Assembly (NCBI GenBank): GCA_963682055.1
Contig: OY821747.1
Span: 24,550,126-24,614,125, forward strand
DNA length: 64,000 nt
Origin: Primula veris
Lineage: Eukaryota; Streptophyta; Magnoliopsida; Ericales; Primulaceae
Direction: 5' to 3'
Part shown: piece after piece, positions 31,837 to 44,085 of the stretch
Numbering within the stretch: position 1 is the first letter of the stretch
Layout of the letters: each line of letters opens with the position of its first letter
The notes under the pieces: generated by a model
Told to the model about the DNA's origin: nothing
What the model saw: only the letters and a program-made list of their open reading frames with translations
Database searches by the model: none
Program-made: the position numbers and the translations under genes

Positions 31837-34800
31837 ATGGGTAGTTCTTCAATTTTTACCAATCCTCACCATTTGTTCAATCTCAAAACCCTAGTTTTAG
31901 CCCTAATTTTGGCCCTAAACTTGACTTTAGCTCAATCGGGGTTTGAATCGGATAAATCGGTCCTTTTGACTATTAAAGACTCGATCTTTGACCCTTATGG
32001 TGTTGTTTCTAGCTGGGTTTTAAGTGGGTCTAATCATTGTTCATGGTATGGTGTTACTTGCGACTCGAGTGAGAGGGTCTCGGCGCTTAATTTATCCGGG
32101 TCAGATAATTTGAGCTCTTCAATTTGTCGTAAATTTACTCAGTTTCCGCTTTATGGTGCTGGGATTAAGAGAACTTGTTTTGATAGTAAATTGAAGTTGT
32201 CGGGTTTGATATCGCCGAAAATTGGTGAACTTACCGAGCTTAGGGTTTTATCACTACCTTTTAATGTATTAAGCGGTGAATTGCCCAAGGAAATTGAGGG
32301 GTTAAGGAATTTGGAGGTTTTGGATCTGGAAGGGAACTCGATCTCCGGATCTTTGCCAGATTTCAGGGGATTATCGCGGTTACGGGTTTTGAATTTGGGC
32401 TTTAACAAGATTATAGGGGAGATACCGAGTTCGTTATCGAATTGTACTGGTTTGCAGATGCTGAATCTAGCTGGGAATAGAATAAATGGAACGATCCCGG
32501 AGTTTATTAGTTCGTTTGCTGACTTGAAGGAGGTTTATTTGTCATATAATCTGTTTGGGGGTACTATTCCTGGAGAAATTGGGGATAATTGTGGTAAACT
32601 TGAGCATTTAGAGCTATCGGGGAATTTTATCAGTGGTGGTATACCTTCAAGTTTGGGGAAATGTAGGAGCTTGAGATCGCTTCTATTGAAATCGAATTTA
32701 ATGTTGAAATCTATACCAAGAGAGCTTGGTCAACTCTCTTCGATCGAAGTGTTGGATGTTTCTAGAAACAGCCTTAGTGGTCCGATACCTCATGAGCTAG
32801 GAAATTGTACCAAATTATCGGTGCTTATGTTATCTGATCTTTTTGATCCATTTCCGAATGTTACTAATTCGGTGGACTTTGAATTTAGGCAACCTGGTCT
32901 CGACGACGAGTTCAACTTTTTCGAAGGCGAAATCCCTAACGAAATCACAGCGTTACCAAAATTGAAGATGATTTGGGCACCGAGGTCTTTGTTACAAGGC
33001 CGTTTACCTCAAAATTGGGGTGCTTGTAACAGCTTAGAGATGGTGAACTTGGGTCAAAATCTTTTCAGTGGTGAAATCTCTAAAGGGTTTAGTCGATGCA
33101 AGAACCTGCATTTTCTTGATCTTAGCTTGAATAAACTAAAGGGGGGGCTTATTGATAAACTTCCCATGCCTTGTTTGTCTGTTCTCGACGTGAGTGAGAA
33201 TCTGTTCTCGGGATCAATACCGAGGTTCAGTTTCGAGGCTTGTTCACGTGCTTATTCTTCCCATGACATTTCATCCGCTTATTTGTCTTACTATGCTAAC
33301 AAAGTAAAGGCTGAATTTTCTTCCGAATTAATCGAAAATGGTGTTGTTTCGGTGTATCACAGTTTTGGTGGTAATAATTTCACTGGGGAATTGCCATCAG
33401 TGCCAATTGGAATCGACAAATTAAGTACTGGGAGGACTATTTATGCATTTCTCGCCAGTGGCAATGAGCTGAACGGGCAATATCCGGGGGATTTATTTCA
33501 GAATTGCTATAGTTTGAATGCTTTTATCATTAATGTGAGCGATAACAATTTATCCGGTCAATTACCCGAAAAAATCGAGTCAATGTGCAAATCTCTTCAA
33601 CTTTTAGATGCCTCTGGGAACCAGATCAAAGGGATTATTCCCACAGATTTTGGAGATTTGGTATCTCTTTATTCCCTTGACTTGAGTAAGAATTTGTTAC
33701 AAGGTCAAATTCCCACTAGTTTAGGCCAGATAAAGAACCTAAAGATTCTAGCTTTAGCTAAGAATAACCTCACTGGTCCAATCCCAACAAGTTTTGGGCA
33801 ATTGGGTTCACTGCAAGTTCTCGACCTCTCTTCAAATTCTCTCTCTGGAAATATTCCGGAAGACCTCGCTAATTTAAAAAATCTAACTGAACTCCTTCTC
33901 GATAGCAATAGCCTCTTAGGGCCAATCCCTTCGGGTTTATCAAACTTAACGACATTGTCAACATTTAATGTGTCGTTCAATAACCTGTCGGGCCCACTTC
34001 TTTCGAAGGAAAATCTTATGAAATGCAACAATATTCAAGGGAACCCGTATCTACAATCTTGCCGAATGTTCTCCTTAACAACCCCTTCCCCTGATCCACA
34101 AGTCGAAAATGACCCACAGAATGAGTCTGTCAACCCCTCTACGGCCTCATCAAAAAACAACCGTTTCAACTCGATTGAGATCGCCTCTGTGACCTCAGCT
34201 TCGACAATCGTGTTAGTCCTAATCGCTCTCGTGATCCTATTCTTTTATACAAGGAAGTGGAATTCAAGGTCTCGTATAGGCGGGTCCGAGAGAAAAGAAG
34301 TGACGATTTTTACTGATATTGGGCACCCGTTATCTTTCGAAGATGTTGTTAGGGCTACTGGAAGTTTCAATGCTAGTAATTGTATCGGTAGCGGTGGATT
34401 TGGTGCTACTTATAAAGCTGAAATTTCTTCTAATCTATTAGTCGCAATTAAACGCCTCTCTGTGGGCCGTTTTCAAGGATTTCAACAATTCGAAGCGGAG
34501 ATAAAGACCCTCGGGAGGCTCCGACACCCGAACCTCGTGACCCTTATCGGGTACCATGCCTCCGAAACAGAAATGTTTTTAATTTACAATTATTTACCGG
34601 GAGGAAATCTAGAAAAGTTTATCCAGGAGAGGTCCAGTCGTGTTCTCGATTGGCGAGTACTGCACAAAATTGCGTTAGATGTGGCACGTGCGTTGGCATA
34701 TTTACACGATCAATGCGTGCCACGCGTACTCCACCGTGACGTAAAGCCGAGTAATATATTGTTGGATGAAGATTATAATGCGTATCTATCGGATTTCGGG

Positions 34801-35208
34801 TTAGCTAGGCTTTTGGGTACTTCTGAGACTCATGCCACGACAGGTGTTGCAGGGACTTTTGGGTATGTTGCGCCTGAGTACGCAATGACGTGCCGTGTTT
34901 CTGATAAGGCTGATGTGTATAGCTACGGGGTTGTTTTGCTCGAGCTTTTATCAGACAAGAAAGCCCTTGATCCTTCATTTTCGTCGTTTGGGAACGGTTT
35001 CAATATTGTGCAGTGGTCGTGTATGTTGTTGCGACAGGGCCGTGCTAAGGAGTTTTTTACTGCAGGTTTGTGGGAAGTCGGCCCACATGACGACCTGGTC
35101 GAGGTTTTACACCTAGCAGTTGTCTGTACAGTTGAATCTCTTTCTACTCGGCCTACAATGAAGCAAGCTGTACGGAGATTGAAGCAGCTTCAACCGCCTT
35201 CTTGTTAG
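31837..35208 (+). CDS. RPK2: LRR receptor-like serine/threonine kinase, RPK2/TOADSTOOL2 type, 1123 aa
   Basis: A single open exon. Signal peptide (to about residue 33, [14 protein letters not shown]), an LRR N-cap with CSWYGVTCD, about 20 leucine-rich repeats interrupted by a non-LRR island (about residues 335-370), and the paired-Cys cap near residue 740. A transmembrane helix lies at about 781-805 ([20 protein letters not shown]), then a cytoplasmic kinase: GSGGFG 851-856, Lys872, HRDVKPSN with Asp968, and DFG at Asp986, so it is catalytically complete. The C-terminus [12 protein letters not shown] and [19 protein letters not shown] match RPK2 of Arabidopsis as I know it (about 1150 aa). 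RPK2 acts at the plasma membrane in anther, embryo and meristem development, in CLE peptide signalling alongside the CLV pathway. RPK1 is much shorter, which favours RPK2. Confidence 0.92.
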   Translation: MGSSSIFTNPHHLFNLKTLVLALILALNLTLAQSGFESDKSVLLTIKDSIFDPYGVVSSWVLSGSNHCSWYGVTCDSSERVSALNLSGSDNLSSSICRKFTQFPLYGAGIKRTCFDSKLKLSGLISPKIGELTELRVLSLPFNVLSGELPKEIEGLRNLEVLDLEGNSISGSLPDFRGLSRLRVLNLGFNKIIGEIPSSLSNCTGLQMLNLAGNRINGTIPEFISSFADLKEVYLSYNLFGGTIPGEIGDNCGKLEHLELSGNFISGGIPSSLGKCRSLRSLLLKSNLMLKSIPRELGQLSSIEVLDVSRNSLSGPIPHELGNCTKLSVLMLSDLFDPFPNVTNSVDFEFRQPGLDDEFNFFEGEIPNEITALPKLKMIWAPRSLLQGRLPQNWGACNSLEMVNLGQNLFSGEISKGFSRCKNLHFLDLSLNKLKGGLIDKLPMPCLSVLDVSENLFSGSIPRFSFEACSRAYSSHDISSAYLSYYANKVKAEFSSELIENGVVSVYHSFGGNNFTGELPSVPIGIDKLSTGRTIYAFLASGNELNGQYPGDLFQNCYSLNAFIINVSDNNLSGQLPEKIESMCKSLQLLDASGNQIKGIIPTDFGDLVSLYSLDLSKNLLQGQIPTSLGQIKNLKILALAKNNLTGPIPTSFGQLGSLQVLDLSSNSLSGNIPEDLANLKNLTELLLDSNSLLGPIPSGLSNLTTLSTFNVSFNNLSGPLLSKENLMKCNNIQGNPYLQSCRMFSLTTPSPDPQVENDPQNESVNPSTASSKNNRFNSIEIASVTSASTIVLVLIALVILFFYTRKWNSRSRIGGSERKEVTIFTDIGHPLSFEDVVRATGSFNASNCIGSGGFGATYKAEISSNLLVAIKRLSVGRFQGFQQFEAEIKTLGRLRHPNLVTLIGYHASETEMFLIYNYLPGGNLEKFIQERSSRVLDWRVLHKIALDVARALAYLHDQCVPRVLHRDVKPSNILLDEDYNAYLSDFGLARLLGTSETHATTGVAGTFGYVAPEYAMTCRVSDKADVYSYGVVLLELLSDKKALDPSFSSFGNGFNIVQWSCMLLRQGRAKEFFTAGLWEVGPHDDLVEVLHLAVVCTVESLSTRPTMKQAVRRLKQLQPPSC

Positions 35209-35248
35209 ATACGCGTATGAGGTGTATGTTTGATTTGACATAGAGCAT

Positions 35249-35365
35249 GTTTGGTTGCATCTTTTAAGCAAGCTGGATTTTTTTAAGTTCAGAAAGAAAA
35301 CTAGGTATGTCCACCTTAAAAGCTTACCGCAAAAATAAAACTGAGCTTATTAACTGCAACCAAAC
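35249..35365. repeat. MITE-like repeat (gtttggttgc family), copy C, in RPK2 3' region
   Basis: gtttggttgcatctttta at the left and gcaaccaaac at the right form a 10-bp perfect terminal inverted repeat. It sits about 40 bp after the RPK2 stop codon, so it is probably transcribed in the 3' UTR. Confidence 0.65.
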
Positions 35366-37407
35366 AGCGCATAGTAGTTTAGATTGTTGCTCAAAAGTCC
35401 CAATTGTAAGATTTCATTCGATAGATTCAGCTCAGCTATTGTATTGTAGGTCCTTGTGTAAATTGTAATTATAGTCTTGTGCGCAATTACTCGAGGTTGT
35501 AATTAAGTGGTCATTCGTAATTTGCCGAAGGAGTTGAGTCGTTCATCATCCTCGTTTCTCATTTTTATTCCTCATTGTTAATAAGAAAATCTTCTAGAAA
35601 TGTTATCCGAATCTCACTCTTAAAACCCTTTTCTATTTCATTATTTGTCAATCAAATATGTAAATATTGATGATAGTTCTTGCATGTGGACTGTGGTATT
35701 GACGTATTGTGCTTAGTCATAGTGGGGGTAACTTTTAGAAGCTGTTTAATCTTTTGAAAATGAAACATTTGAAATTGAAGAATGTGTCGTCCTTTGCTGA
35801 ACTAATCGACAGTTTCGAATGCCTTTCTCAGGGATTATTTCGCTGCATCAGCTCTAAAAACTAAGTTTCATTCTTTGAGCTACCGCACGATAGCTTGCCT
35901 ATTCAGACTTTAAAGTAGATTGTTGTTAAATAGTCCTGATTCTATGTTTTTGTTTCGAAAGACTCACTAATCGGTCTTAGTGGGTACTTATGTTGGTATT
36001 ATTACTAATACGTTTGAATTCGGTGGCTATTCATGAAGTCGAATAGTTTGTCCGGCTCAGGGGAATACATCCCTTCTTCTTTATTTACATTCCTTAATTA
36101 TTAATAAAAATGATCAATGAATAACTTCTATTCAACCTTTGGTAATTGCTCGTGAATTACTATGACAGTTTATCATGCTATATGAAATTGAGTTTGTATT
36201 GGACTTCTGAGGAAAGTTCTCGGATGAGCCGTTATGCCTGGCAGAAGGACTTTTGAAGAGATGAAGCTCGTGTTGAATTAATCATCAGCTTCTGTACAGT
36301 TAAAGAGTCTTTACCATCTCGATTCTCATCGAGTCTTTAAAAGGAAACTTAAATGCTTTGCGAGGGCTTGTTTCGCATTTCTACCGAGTATTATTCTGTA
36401 CCTCTCAACTTATTCCGCCTCATCAGTTATCATTGTTCTTGACGTCACCAAGTAATGGATAAATTAGCGGGATAAGCCATAATCTGTGATGTATCTTCCA
36501 TTTTATTGTTTAGCCCCAAGTATTCTAATTTTTAAGCGATAACATCCAAGAATACTAAGATCTGCACAAGAAAAATGCCAATTTGTAGTGTCTATCTATA
36601 TATATCTTTTAGTCAAAAAGCATCTTCCATGGGTCTAGTAGTTACTAATTTCCATGCAATCAAACAGACTATTGCTTTCATTGATTTGTGATAATAGAAA
36701 CACAAATGTGTAAACATTGTCGTTTAAACGACTTAAAAAGTCAGTGTGTACCAGAAATGACCTAGATCATAGATAGATAATTCCTAATCTCAGGATATTC
36801 CCATCTTGCATTGGACCTATTGATATCCCCATCTTGCATTTGACTGATGCAATCTGTTGTAACAATAAGAGAGCACCAAAAATGGAAAAAATAGGTCCAT
36901 CTAACTATGGATCCCATTTTGCATTCGACCGATGTAATCTGTTACAACAATTTCACCAAAAATGGGAAAGATTAGCAGATCTAACCACGGAATCGTGACT
37001 ATTCCCGTGGGGAGTTGTTGATAACATCTAAATATGAAATCTAGATCAGGTGATGTAATGCACACTCCAATATCCAGTTTCGCGGATCTGGATATAGAGA
37101 AAAAGCTTCATACTGGCAAGATGTGCACTTACGACTATCACATGGATAACTGTGATTTAAGTTTGTGATCAAAAATCAAAATGTGATCAAGAATCAAGAT
37201 ACAACGGGATTAAATTTTTGATTGTTTCATGACTTAACTAATCACAACAACATATACCAAAATCCCCTTCCAAAATAAGTCCAAAATGACCAGTCAACTA
37301 AACATCGAGACACTTGACCAACACTAAGAAGAGAAAAATTAAATCTCTTCATTCAAATTCACCGCCAAAACGAATGACCGTTTCGCCATTCTTTTTTACA
37401 TAATTTC
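35366..37407. other. Intergenic DNA between RPK2 and the Ninja/AFP gene
   Basis: The two genes converge here. No coding segment is seen. At 36828-36992 an imperfect tandem duplication of about 80 bp is present ('cccatcttgcatttgactgatgcaatctgtt' versus 'cccattttgcattcgaccgatgtaatctgtt', given as the shared words). The rest holds 3' UTRs and unremarkable sequence. Confidence 0.45.
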
Positions 37408-40400
37408 TCACATAACAGGAGAAGGGTTAACAACTATATGCTTTAAGGGCTGCGAAACATCACCACCCCCCGCGTGCTTGACGAACTCAGCAGGAGAAAG
37501 AAAGCTCCCGTGACATACACAAACAATTCTCACCTCTTCTCCTTTCTTATATTGATATAGAAACCCTTCTATTCTCTTTCCGCTTGGGCCCACACCTCTG
37601 GTGGACACACATGGCATGTTCGCCATCATGCTTTTCATCATCTCCTTTGCTCCGCTGTTGGTCGGTCTCGTTGGTGATTGCTTAGAATCTTGTGTTGCTT
37701 CGATTGGGACTGTATGTTTCTGCTCGTTTTGCTGAGATTGGATACTTCTTGGGCTTCTAGTTACAACGGGTGTGTTTGGTACTGCAAAATACACGAAAGT
37801 GAGAAATTTAGATCCTGGAAGAATTTGCTATAAGATCAATTTATAAGTCGAAGGTTAGAAAACATTAAAACCTATCTCCACCGAATTATAGCAAAATATA
37901 TGAAATCCGTTAATAACCTTGTAAGCTCTAACAGATTAACTACTGTTGAGCGTACGAACATAAATCCCAGCGGCGATTTTACAAGGAAACGCAATTAATT
38001 GTTGACTTCTGAGAAGAAAAGATTAACCTATAATTTCACCACTGAACGCATAACTCAGAAAATCATAAAAGCTAATTCAACAAGTACGTAAAATAATTAT
38101 CACAAAATAAAACAATAGTGTCTTACCTTTTGTTGAATACGGTGCAATCATACCTACCCCTTCTTTCTTTTATTTCTATCAAATTTGTAAATTACCCGAG
38201 TCTGATAGAGCAAGCAACTATTTAATAGATTACTTGTAAATATCCTTCCAAAAAGAAAAAAAAATCTGCTGCTAAGAGGTTCACAAAATAACTATTGCTT
38301 TCAGTTTGTCAATTTCACAGATCAGATCCACCAACTATTTGGTGGAATAGATGTAAATTATGAGTGCATGAAATAGATTAGTAAACAAGCTTAATCGGCC
38401 CACACATGCCCATCAACCTTATCGATCTCCGACTAGTTAGAACTCTAAAATCATTACCCCTGGTTGCATTATCTCATTATTAAAATGTCTTCAACAAATA
38501 CATATAATGAAGTACTCTGATAGTTTTTGCACTCTTATCTCCAATGGACTGTCCTGATAAGGCAGATTGAATTTCCCACACATTATTTATCAGATAATTA
38601 ACTATTTACTCTTTTGGCGAACGTATGTACGATATTCTACAATCTTATTTTTTTCTTTTACCTAACAGTTGCCTTATTTTTTCACTATCTGGCTTCCAAA
38701 AGGAGAAACAAAGCAAATATAAATCCATACCATGCTTGCCCAATAAACATGCATTTACATCATCTCAGCCACGAATACATAAGCACAGCATTAGCCTCAG
38801 GCACACGCCGTACCTAAATAGCATTTGCATTTCACTTTCTCCATTTTGCACCGATTTTCCGAAGACTGATTAATAACTGTATTTGGGTTACAAAAATGAC
38901 AGGCTTTCGAAACATTTTTTAAACCAGTTGTTCAATACTTCAAGCGCTTAATGCAGAGACAATAATTTTAGCCATGACAATCATCTCCATACAACAAAAC
39001 CCTATGGATGTACATTAACATGACAAACTAAACTTCGTAAACGTGTCAGACGATTAAGGCTATCTGAACACATGTCCAAGGATAGATCAATGAAACTCTA
39101 TAAAACTGTTTAAATTATTAGTGCCATTATACTTTCCCGCGATTGCAACTGCTACATTATCTCATTATTAAAATGTCTTCAACAAATACATATAATGAAG
39201 TACTCTGATAGTTTTTGCACTCTTATCTCCAATGGACTGTCCTGATAAGGCAGATTGAATTTCCCACACATTATTTATCAGATAATTAACTATTTACTCT
39301 TTTGGCGAACGTATGTACGATATTCTACAATCTTATTTTTTTCTTTTACCTAACAGTTGCCTTATTTTTTCACTATCTGGCTTCCAAAAGGAGAAACAAA
39401 GCAAATATAAATCCATACCATGCTTGCTCAATAAACGTGCATTTACATCATCTCAGCCACGAATACATAAGCACAGCATTAGCCTCAGGCACACGCCGTA
39501 CCTAAATAGCATTTGCATTTCACTTTCTCCATTTTGCACCGATTTTCCGAAGACTGATTAATAACTGTATTTGGGCTACAAAAATGACAGGCTTTCGAAA
39601 CATTTTTTAAACCAGTTGTTCAATACTTCAAGCGCTTAATGCAGAGACAATAATTTTGGCCATGACAATCATCTCCATACAACAAAACCCTATGGATGTA
39701 CATTAACATGACAAACTAAACTTCGTAAACGTGTCAGACGATTAAGGCTATTTGAACACATGTCCAAGGATAGATCAATGAAACTCTATAAAACTGTTTA
39801 AATTATTAGTGCCGTTATACTTTCCCGCGATTGCAACTGCTAAATTGTAACTACCACTCCCATCCTAAAAAGGTAGAAAAGAACCTCAAAATAAAACTGA
39901 TCCAATGACAGTTGAAAACTCTTCATCATATATTTTTGAAAAACTCATACTATTGATCATGTAGATCCAATGGCTCTTATCAATTACCTTAAGCCAAATA
40001 AATAACACCAATTCAGCAGTTTATATCCCACACTCCCCTTCTATGACTGTAACAACACTGCTCACTAAATTAACCAAATTATGCATTACACAAATAAAAA
40101 CAACAAAATAACCAGATTCAAGCATATTAAGGTAGCTATCTAAAAAATACTGAAACATGTAGAAGACAATAACAAATGGCATATGCTATGAATAGGACTA
40201 ACCTTTTGGATTTGTGTAAATAAGGCATACACTAAAAACAAAAGAACAAATAATGATTATCATAGATCATAAGATATATAAGTTCCAAGACAGCTAAATA
40301 AAAGTGAAAAAGCCTCTTTTAAAAGTATATTAATATGATAGAATAGTCCGAAACATGCAAAACTTAATCATACTCCTGTATAGAAAAGCAGTCTTAGCCT

Positions 40401-41867
40401 TTTAGGAGTTGTTTGGTGGTAGTTTAAACTCTTTTTTAATTCTTGAAAACCAACTAATTAATTTGCTTATAAACCAACAAACAAGACCTTAGGGTTAGAA
40501 GATTACCCGAAATATGTACGTAATCATAGAAATTTAGAACAAAAATCTGAAACTAAGTATATCACAAAATAACCACACCTAGCTAACTAGTTTTTTACAC
40601 ACATTTTCAAAAAACAAAGAAAAAATTATACAATTCACCAAAAACCCGATTAACGGCAAACTTCAAGAACAGTATTGTATCAATTCATCCACTAAAAAAA
40701 ACAAATAGCACATCACACCAACAACAATATTATCATTTCATTCTTATCTAATCTTAACAAATTAAGCCCCCACAAGAAACATGCACCAGTTTTCACCGGT
40801 GTATTTAAAAAGCGACAACTTAGCTAAAGCATTTTGACCACAGATATGCTAAGCGCGTCGTAAAAGGCATAAAATTGAGATCTTTCCGCTTTTTCAAGCT
40901 TCAAAACCGAGCTTTTTGACCACATGGCGCGCTTGTTTTAAAACAGTGACTTTTACCTACCTTGATAAGTTGGTTCACTGAACAATTTTATCATTTCATT
41001 CTTAGCTGATCTTAACAAAGTCCCCACAAGAAACATGCACAAGTTTTTACCGCTGTCTTAAAAAAGCGATAAACTTAGCTAAAGCATTTCACCACACCTA
41101 TGCTAAATCGCGGCGTGAAAAGCAGAAAATCGAGCTCTTTCCCCCTTTTCAAGCTTCAATTAAGACCGGAATTTTTGGCTACTAGGCGCGCTTTTTCAAA
41201 CTGTGACTTTTACCTAGGAGTACTACTAACAGGCTAAGGGACTCAAACACCCTATATCGAGAAAAAACTGATCTTTTACCATATCAAGAAAAAACTAATC
41301 TTTCAAACATTGATTTTAGCATTTCAGCACCCCATAATTACGAAAAAAACAGTTCTAGTTCCACCACTGCTTCTACCAACCTTGATGAAAAGTTGGTTGA
41401 CTCTCCGTTTTACCCTCCGACCCAACCGCCACGTGTCGCTCCCTCATTGGCCCATCCTCGCTCCTCACCGTCACGTGTAGCTCCCCCATTCGTCCGTTCA
41501 TCTTCTCACCCATCATCTTCTCTACCCTCTTCCTCTTTGCCTCCATGCGCCTCACAGACTGCGCCTCCTTCCTCCTCCTCCACTCCTCCTCCGTCCCCGT
41601 TGGCATCGACCAAGTCCTCCCCAACCCCCCCACCGCCGCCGACTCCGACGACTCCTCCACCGTACCACCGCCGGAAAACATGAAATTCGACACCGACGAC
41701 GACCTTACCAAGGGCGCGTTCACGTGCCTGTTCGGGTCAACCCCAAACCGACCGTTGAGAGATAATCCGAGGCTTAGCTCAATTTCCTCTTCAAAAATAT
41801 CAAATTTTCTTTTGTTTTGGTTGTAAGTTTCTTCTTGAAAAAAATCTCTGGTGGTATCTTTAGCCAT
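37408..41867 (-). CDS. Ninja-family / ABI-five-binding-protein-type repressor, 286 aa, two exons
   Basis: Exon 1 (41381-41867) and exon 2 (37408-37781) join in frame across a 3.6-kb GT..AG intron, giving 286 residues. Ninja/AFP proteins are nuclear adaptors that bind JAZ proteins or ABI5 and recruit TOPLESS co-repressors, damping jasmonate or ABA responses. Seen here: an EAR motif LSLGLSL at residues 31-37 in the conserved block [17 protein letters not shown]; the middle block [22 protein letters not shown] with a basic nuclear signal RRMEAKRKR; and the C-terminal block [19 protein letters not shown]...VRIVCVCHG...[11 protein letters not shown]. The length is nearer to AFP proteins than to NINJA itself. 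The leader upstream has a GA/CT repeat, and ABRE-like motifs lie about 1.6 kb upstream. The oversized intron contains two separate tandem duplications. Confidence 0.88.
38467..39842. repeat. 688-bp near-identical tandem duplication in the AFP intron
   Basis: 38467-39154 is repeated at 39155-39842. Reading the copies side by side I see only a handful of single-base differences (for example ttgcccaataaacatgc versus ttgctcaataaacgtgc; gggttac/gggctac; tatctgaac/tatttgaac). Neither unit has terminal repeats or coding capacity, so this looks like a recent unequal duplication and not a transposon. Confidence 0.92.
40725..41220. repeat. Diverged tandem duplication of about 240 bp near the AFP intron's 5' end
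   Basis: About 40727-40962 and 40980-41218 share ordered blocks: atcatttcattctta, cccacaagaaacatgcac, cttagctaaagcatt, cgctttttcaagcttcaa and gtgacttttacctag. Divergence is moderate, so it is older than the 688-bp duplication. The right copy ends about 160 bp from the splice donor of exon 1 (minus strand). Confidence 0.75.
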
Positions 41868-42100
41868 TGAGATAAAAAAAAAAACTGAAAATGAGAATTG
41901 GGTGTTTGGTAAGAATTTGGAAATGGGTATTTTGTTTGTGAAAAATAAAAATAATAATATTTTGGATTACTGAAATGGGTTTTCGCGGAAAATTGAGAAA
42001 TTTAATTTGTTGAAAGCGCCATGAGAGAGAGAGAGCTTTGGGGGAGATATGGGTTAAGAGAGAGAGAGAGAGAGAGAGGAGGGGATATTAGCTTTGGTTT
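41868..42100 (-). promoter_or_regulatory. AFP leader/core promoter region with GA repeat
   Basis: Upstream of the AFP ATG (minus strand) lies GA-rich plus-strand DNA, with (GA)n at about 42023-42034 and 42057-42078, that is, CT repeats in the transcribed sense, a common feature of plant 5' UTRs. Confidence 0.5.
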
Positions 42101-43002
42101 TATTTCATAATTGGTACTTATTATTTGGATTTTTATTATTTTGTTCTTGTAGTTTTAATGAATTGATATTATTGTTGAAATTTTGAAAAAGGGGGTGAAC
42201 TTTGGTTGCTTTATTTTAAGATATGTTAATTTTTGAGTGTTTTGAATCATTAGTATGGTTTCGTAATGATATTATATTTGATAATTAGAGATGAAATAGA
42301 AGAAAATTTCGAACGTCTAGGTTCAAATGACAAAAGAATTTTTACTTACGTACGACTTGATAAAACGAGTTTAGTATGTACTGTATGTAGAAGTGCATAA
42401 CCAAAAAGTAAGATATGACTTTGACGTCTCGTTTTTATTTTGAAAAAATTTGAAGAATCTTTTGTACGGAGTATCACGTAAAGTTAGAATCTTTGACATT
42501 AATTGAATAATGTAATGACATAAAACAAAATTAGTATTTCATGTTGTTAATTTCCTTCTGAATTTGATTAACATTTTTACTTTGTACCCTATTGTTTCAT
42601 TAATTGATACTTATTTAAACTTGAAAAACGGCGTTTCGAATTTCTAGCTTCGCCACACACTGAGGAATGGGTTTATATCTAAGTCCTATCACCTTGGAAC
42701 TATTTGTAATGACTTATAAAACAAAAGTAATATTTCATGTTGTTTATTTCCTTTCGAATTTGGTTTAACATTTCAACTTGCTACTTTTGTCGTTTTCGAT
42801 AATTAATAGTGTATTTATGTAAACTTCGAAAACGACATTTTGAATTGTTAGCTTTGTCGGAGACTAGGAGAAGCTAACAGAAAGAAGATTTTGTTTACGT
42901 ATTTTTCGCTTTCTTAACATTTTGAACTTGTAAATGATCCTTTTATAAGCTTGTTATTATCATCAATGATAAGATGGTTACTTTGCTGATTAAAACAAAG
43001 TT
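42101..43002. other. Intergenic DNA, distal AFP promoter
   Basis: No gene. A block with 'acttgaaaaacggcgtttcgaatttctagcttcg' near 42620 is repeated in diverged form near 42815 (cttcgaaaacgacattttgaattgttagctttg), together with 'atttcatgttgttaatttcctt' (42536/42732): a direct repeat of about 195 bp period. Confidence 0.5.
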
Positions 43003-43232
43003 TACTCCCTCCGTCCCAAATTATAAAGAACAATGAAAATACGTGCAATTTTACAATACAAAATTGGTGCACTTTAAATGTCGGAATTGTAAATTTCAAA
43101 AAATATTCATATAATTTAGCATGCTAACTACGTGACTAACTTTTTAAAGTTACAATTCCGATATTTAAAGAAGACAAAATTTTCATTGTAAATTTGCACG
43201 TATCGTCCTTATACATTGGGAGGGAAGGAATA
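43003..43232. mobile_element. Stowaway-type MITE
   Basis: TA target sites at 43003-43004 and 43231-43232 flank terminal inverted repeats (left CTCCCTCCGTCCCAAA, right complement TTCCTTCCCTCCCAAT), the Stowaway signature. Internal halves are also inverted (gtgcaattttac / gtaaatttgcac). Confidence 0.85.
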
Positions 43233-43424
43233 TTATTTAAGTTCCATCACCTTTGGACTATTTGTAACTAAACTTAAAAGTATATGTATCAACATGATTT
43301 TTTAAATTTCATCAAAGACACCAGAATATCAAAATACAAAATGTCCTAAATTCTTGTTTATCTCAAAATACAAAAAGAAAGAGTAATGTCCTAAAAAGAA
43401 GTTGAAACGTTATTGAACAAGAGA

Positions 43425-43562
43425 TAGACACGTGGAGGATGAATAGGGCACACGTGGTTATGAATAACCCCCTTATTTATGGCTACTCCAAACAAGCGTC
43501 AAAGTTAATTGGTGAATAATAGATACGTGTCCGTCATTAGTAAATATGGCCCTCCACGTATT
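43425..43562. promoter_or_regulatory. Cluster of ACGTG (ABRE/G-box) motifs upstream of AFP
   Basis: CACGTGG at 43429-43435 and again at 43451-43457, TACGTGTC at 43524-43531 and CCACGTA at 43554-43560: four ACGT-core sites in about 130 bp. bZIP factors such as ABI5/ABFs bind these. The AFP gene starts about 1.6 kb away on the minus strand and AFP genes are known to be ABA-induced, so a link is plausible but inferred. Confidence 0.5.
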
Positions 43563-44085
43563 GCATCGTCTCAAGTATTACCGTCTTCGAAACACATAAT
43601 TAATCAAAACATATTAATAAAATATACAATTACACCCTTTGATTTGTAATTTTTAATAATTAGATTTGAAAAATTATATATTTTGATAATTTTTCCTTTA
43701 TTTTTTGGAATAATTTTGTATAGGTCCTATGAATTAATTTTGTTAATCAATTGCATTAAGGGACTTAAGTGGTTTTCCTTTTTGAACTCTTACTTATTCG
43801 GAAATTCATTTCCCTTTCAAAAACTTACGTTTTGGGTTTTCAGCTCTTCGCTTTCATTTTTTTGTTTCCTACTATTTCACGGCTAAATATTATATTTTTT
43901 TTGGCATTGTACGCTCTCTTTTTTTCATTTTGTTACACGATGTGATATTTCCCTTTTGGACAACTAAAGTTGACCATCCCGATATAGTAAAAATTGAATT
44001 TACTTTTTTATATCACTTGTCATAATAGTTTCATTTTCAAGAAATTCTCATTTCACCTTAAATTAAATCAGAGTAGGTTACCATT

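Noticed and set aside
38614..39561. Repeated 67- and 82-codon frames
   Set aside because: They are two copies of the same intronic sequence in the 688-bp duplication; no coding character.
41393..41826. Plus-strand Pro/Ser-rich open frames
   Set aside because: Antisense to exon 1 of the Ninja/AFP gene; the plus-strand frames reflect its codon bias.
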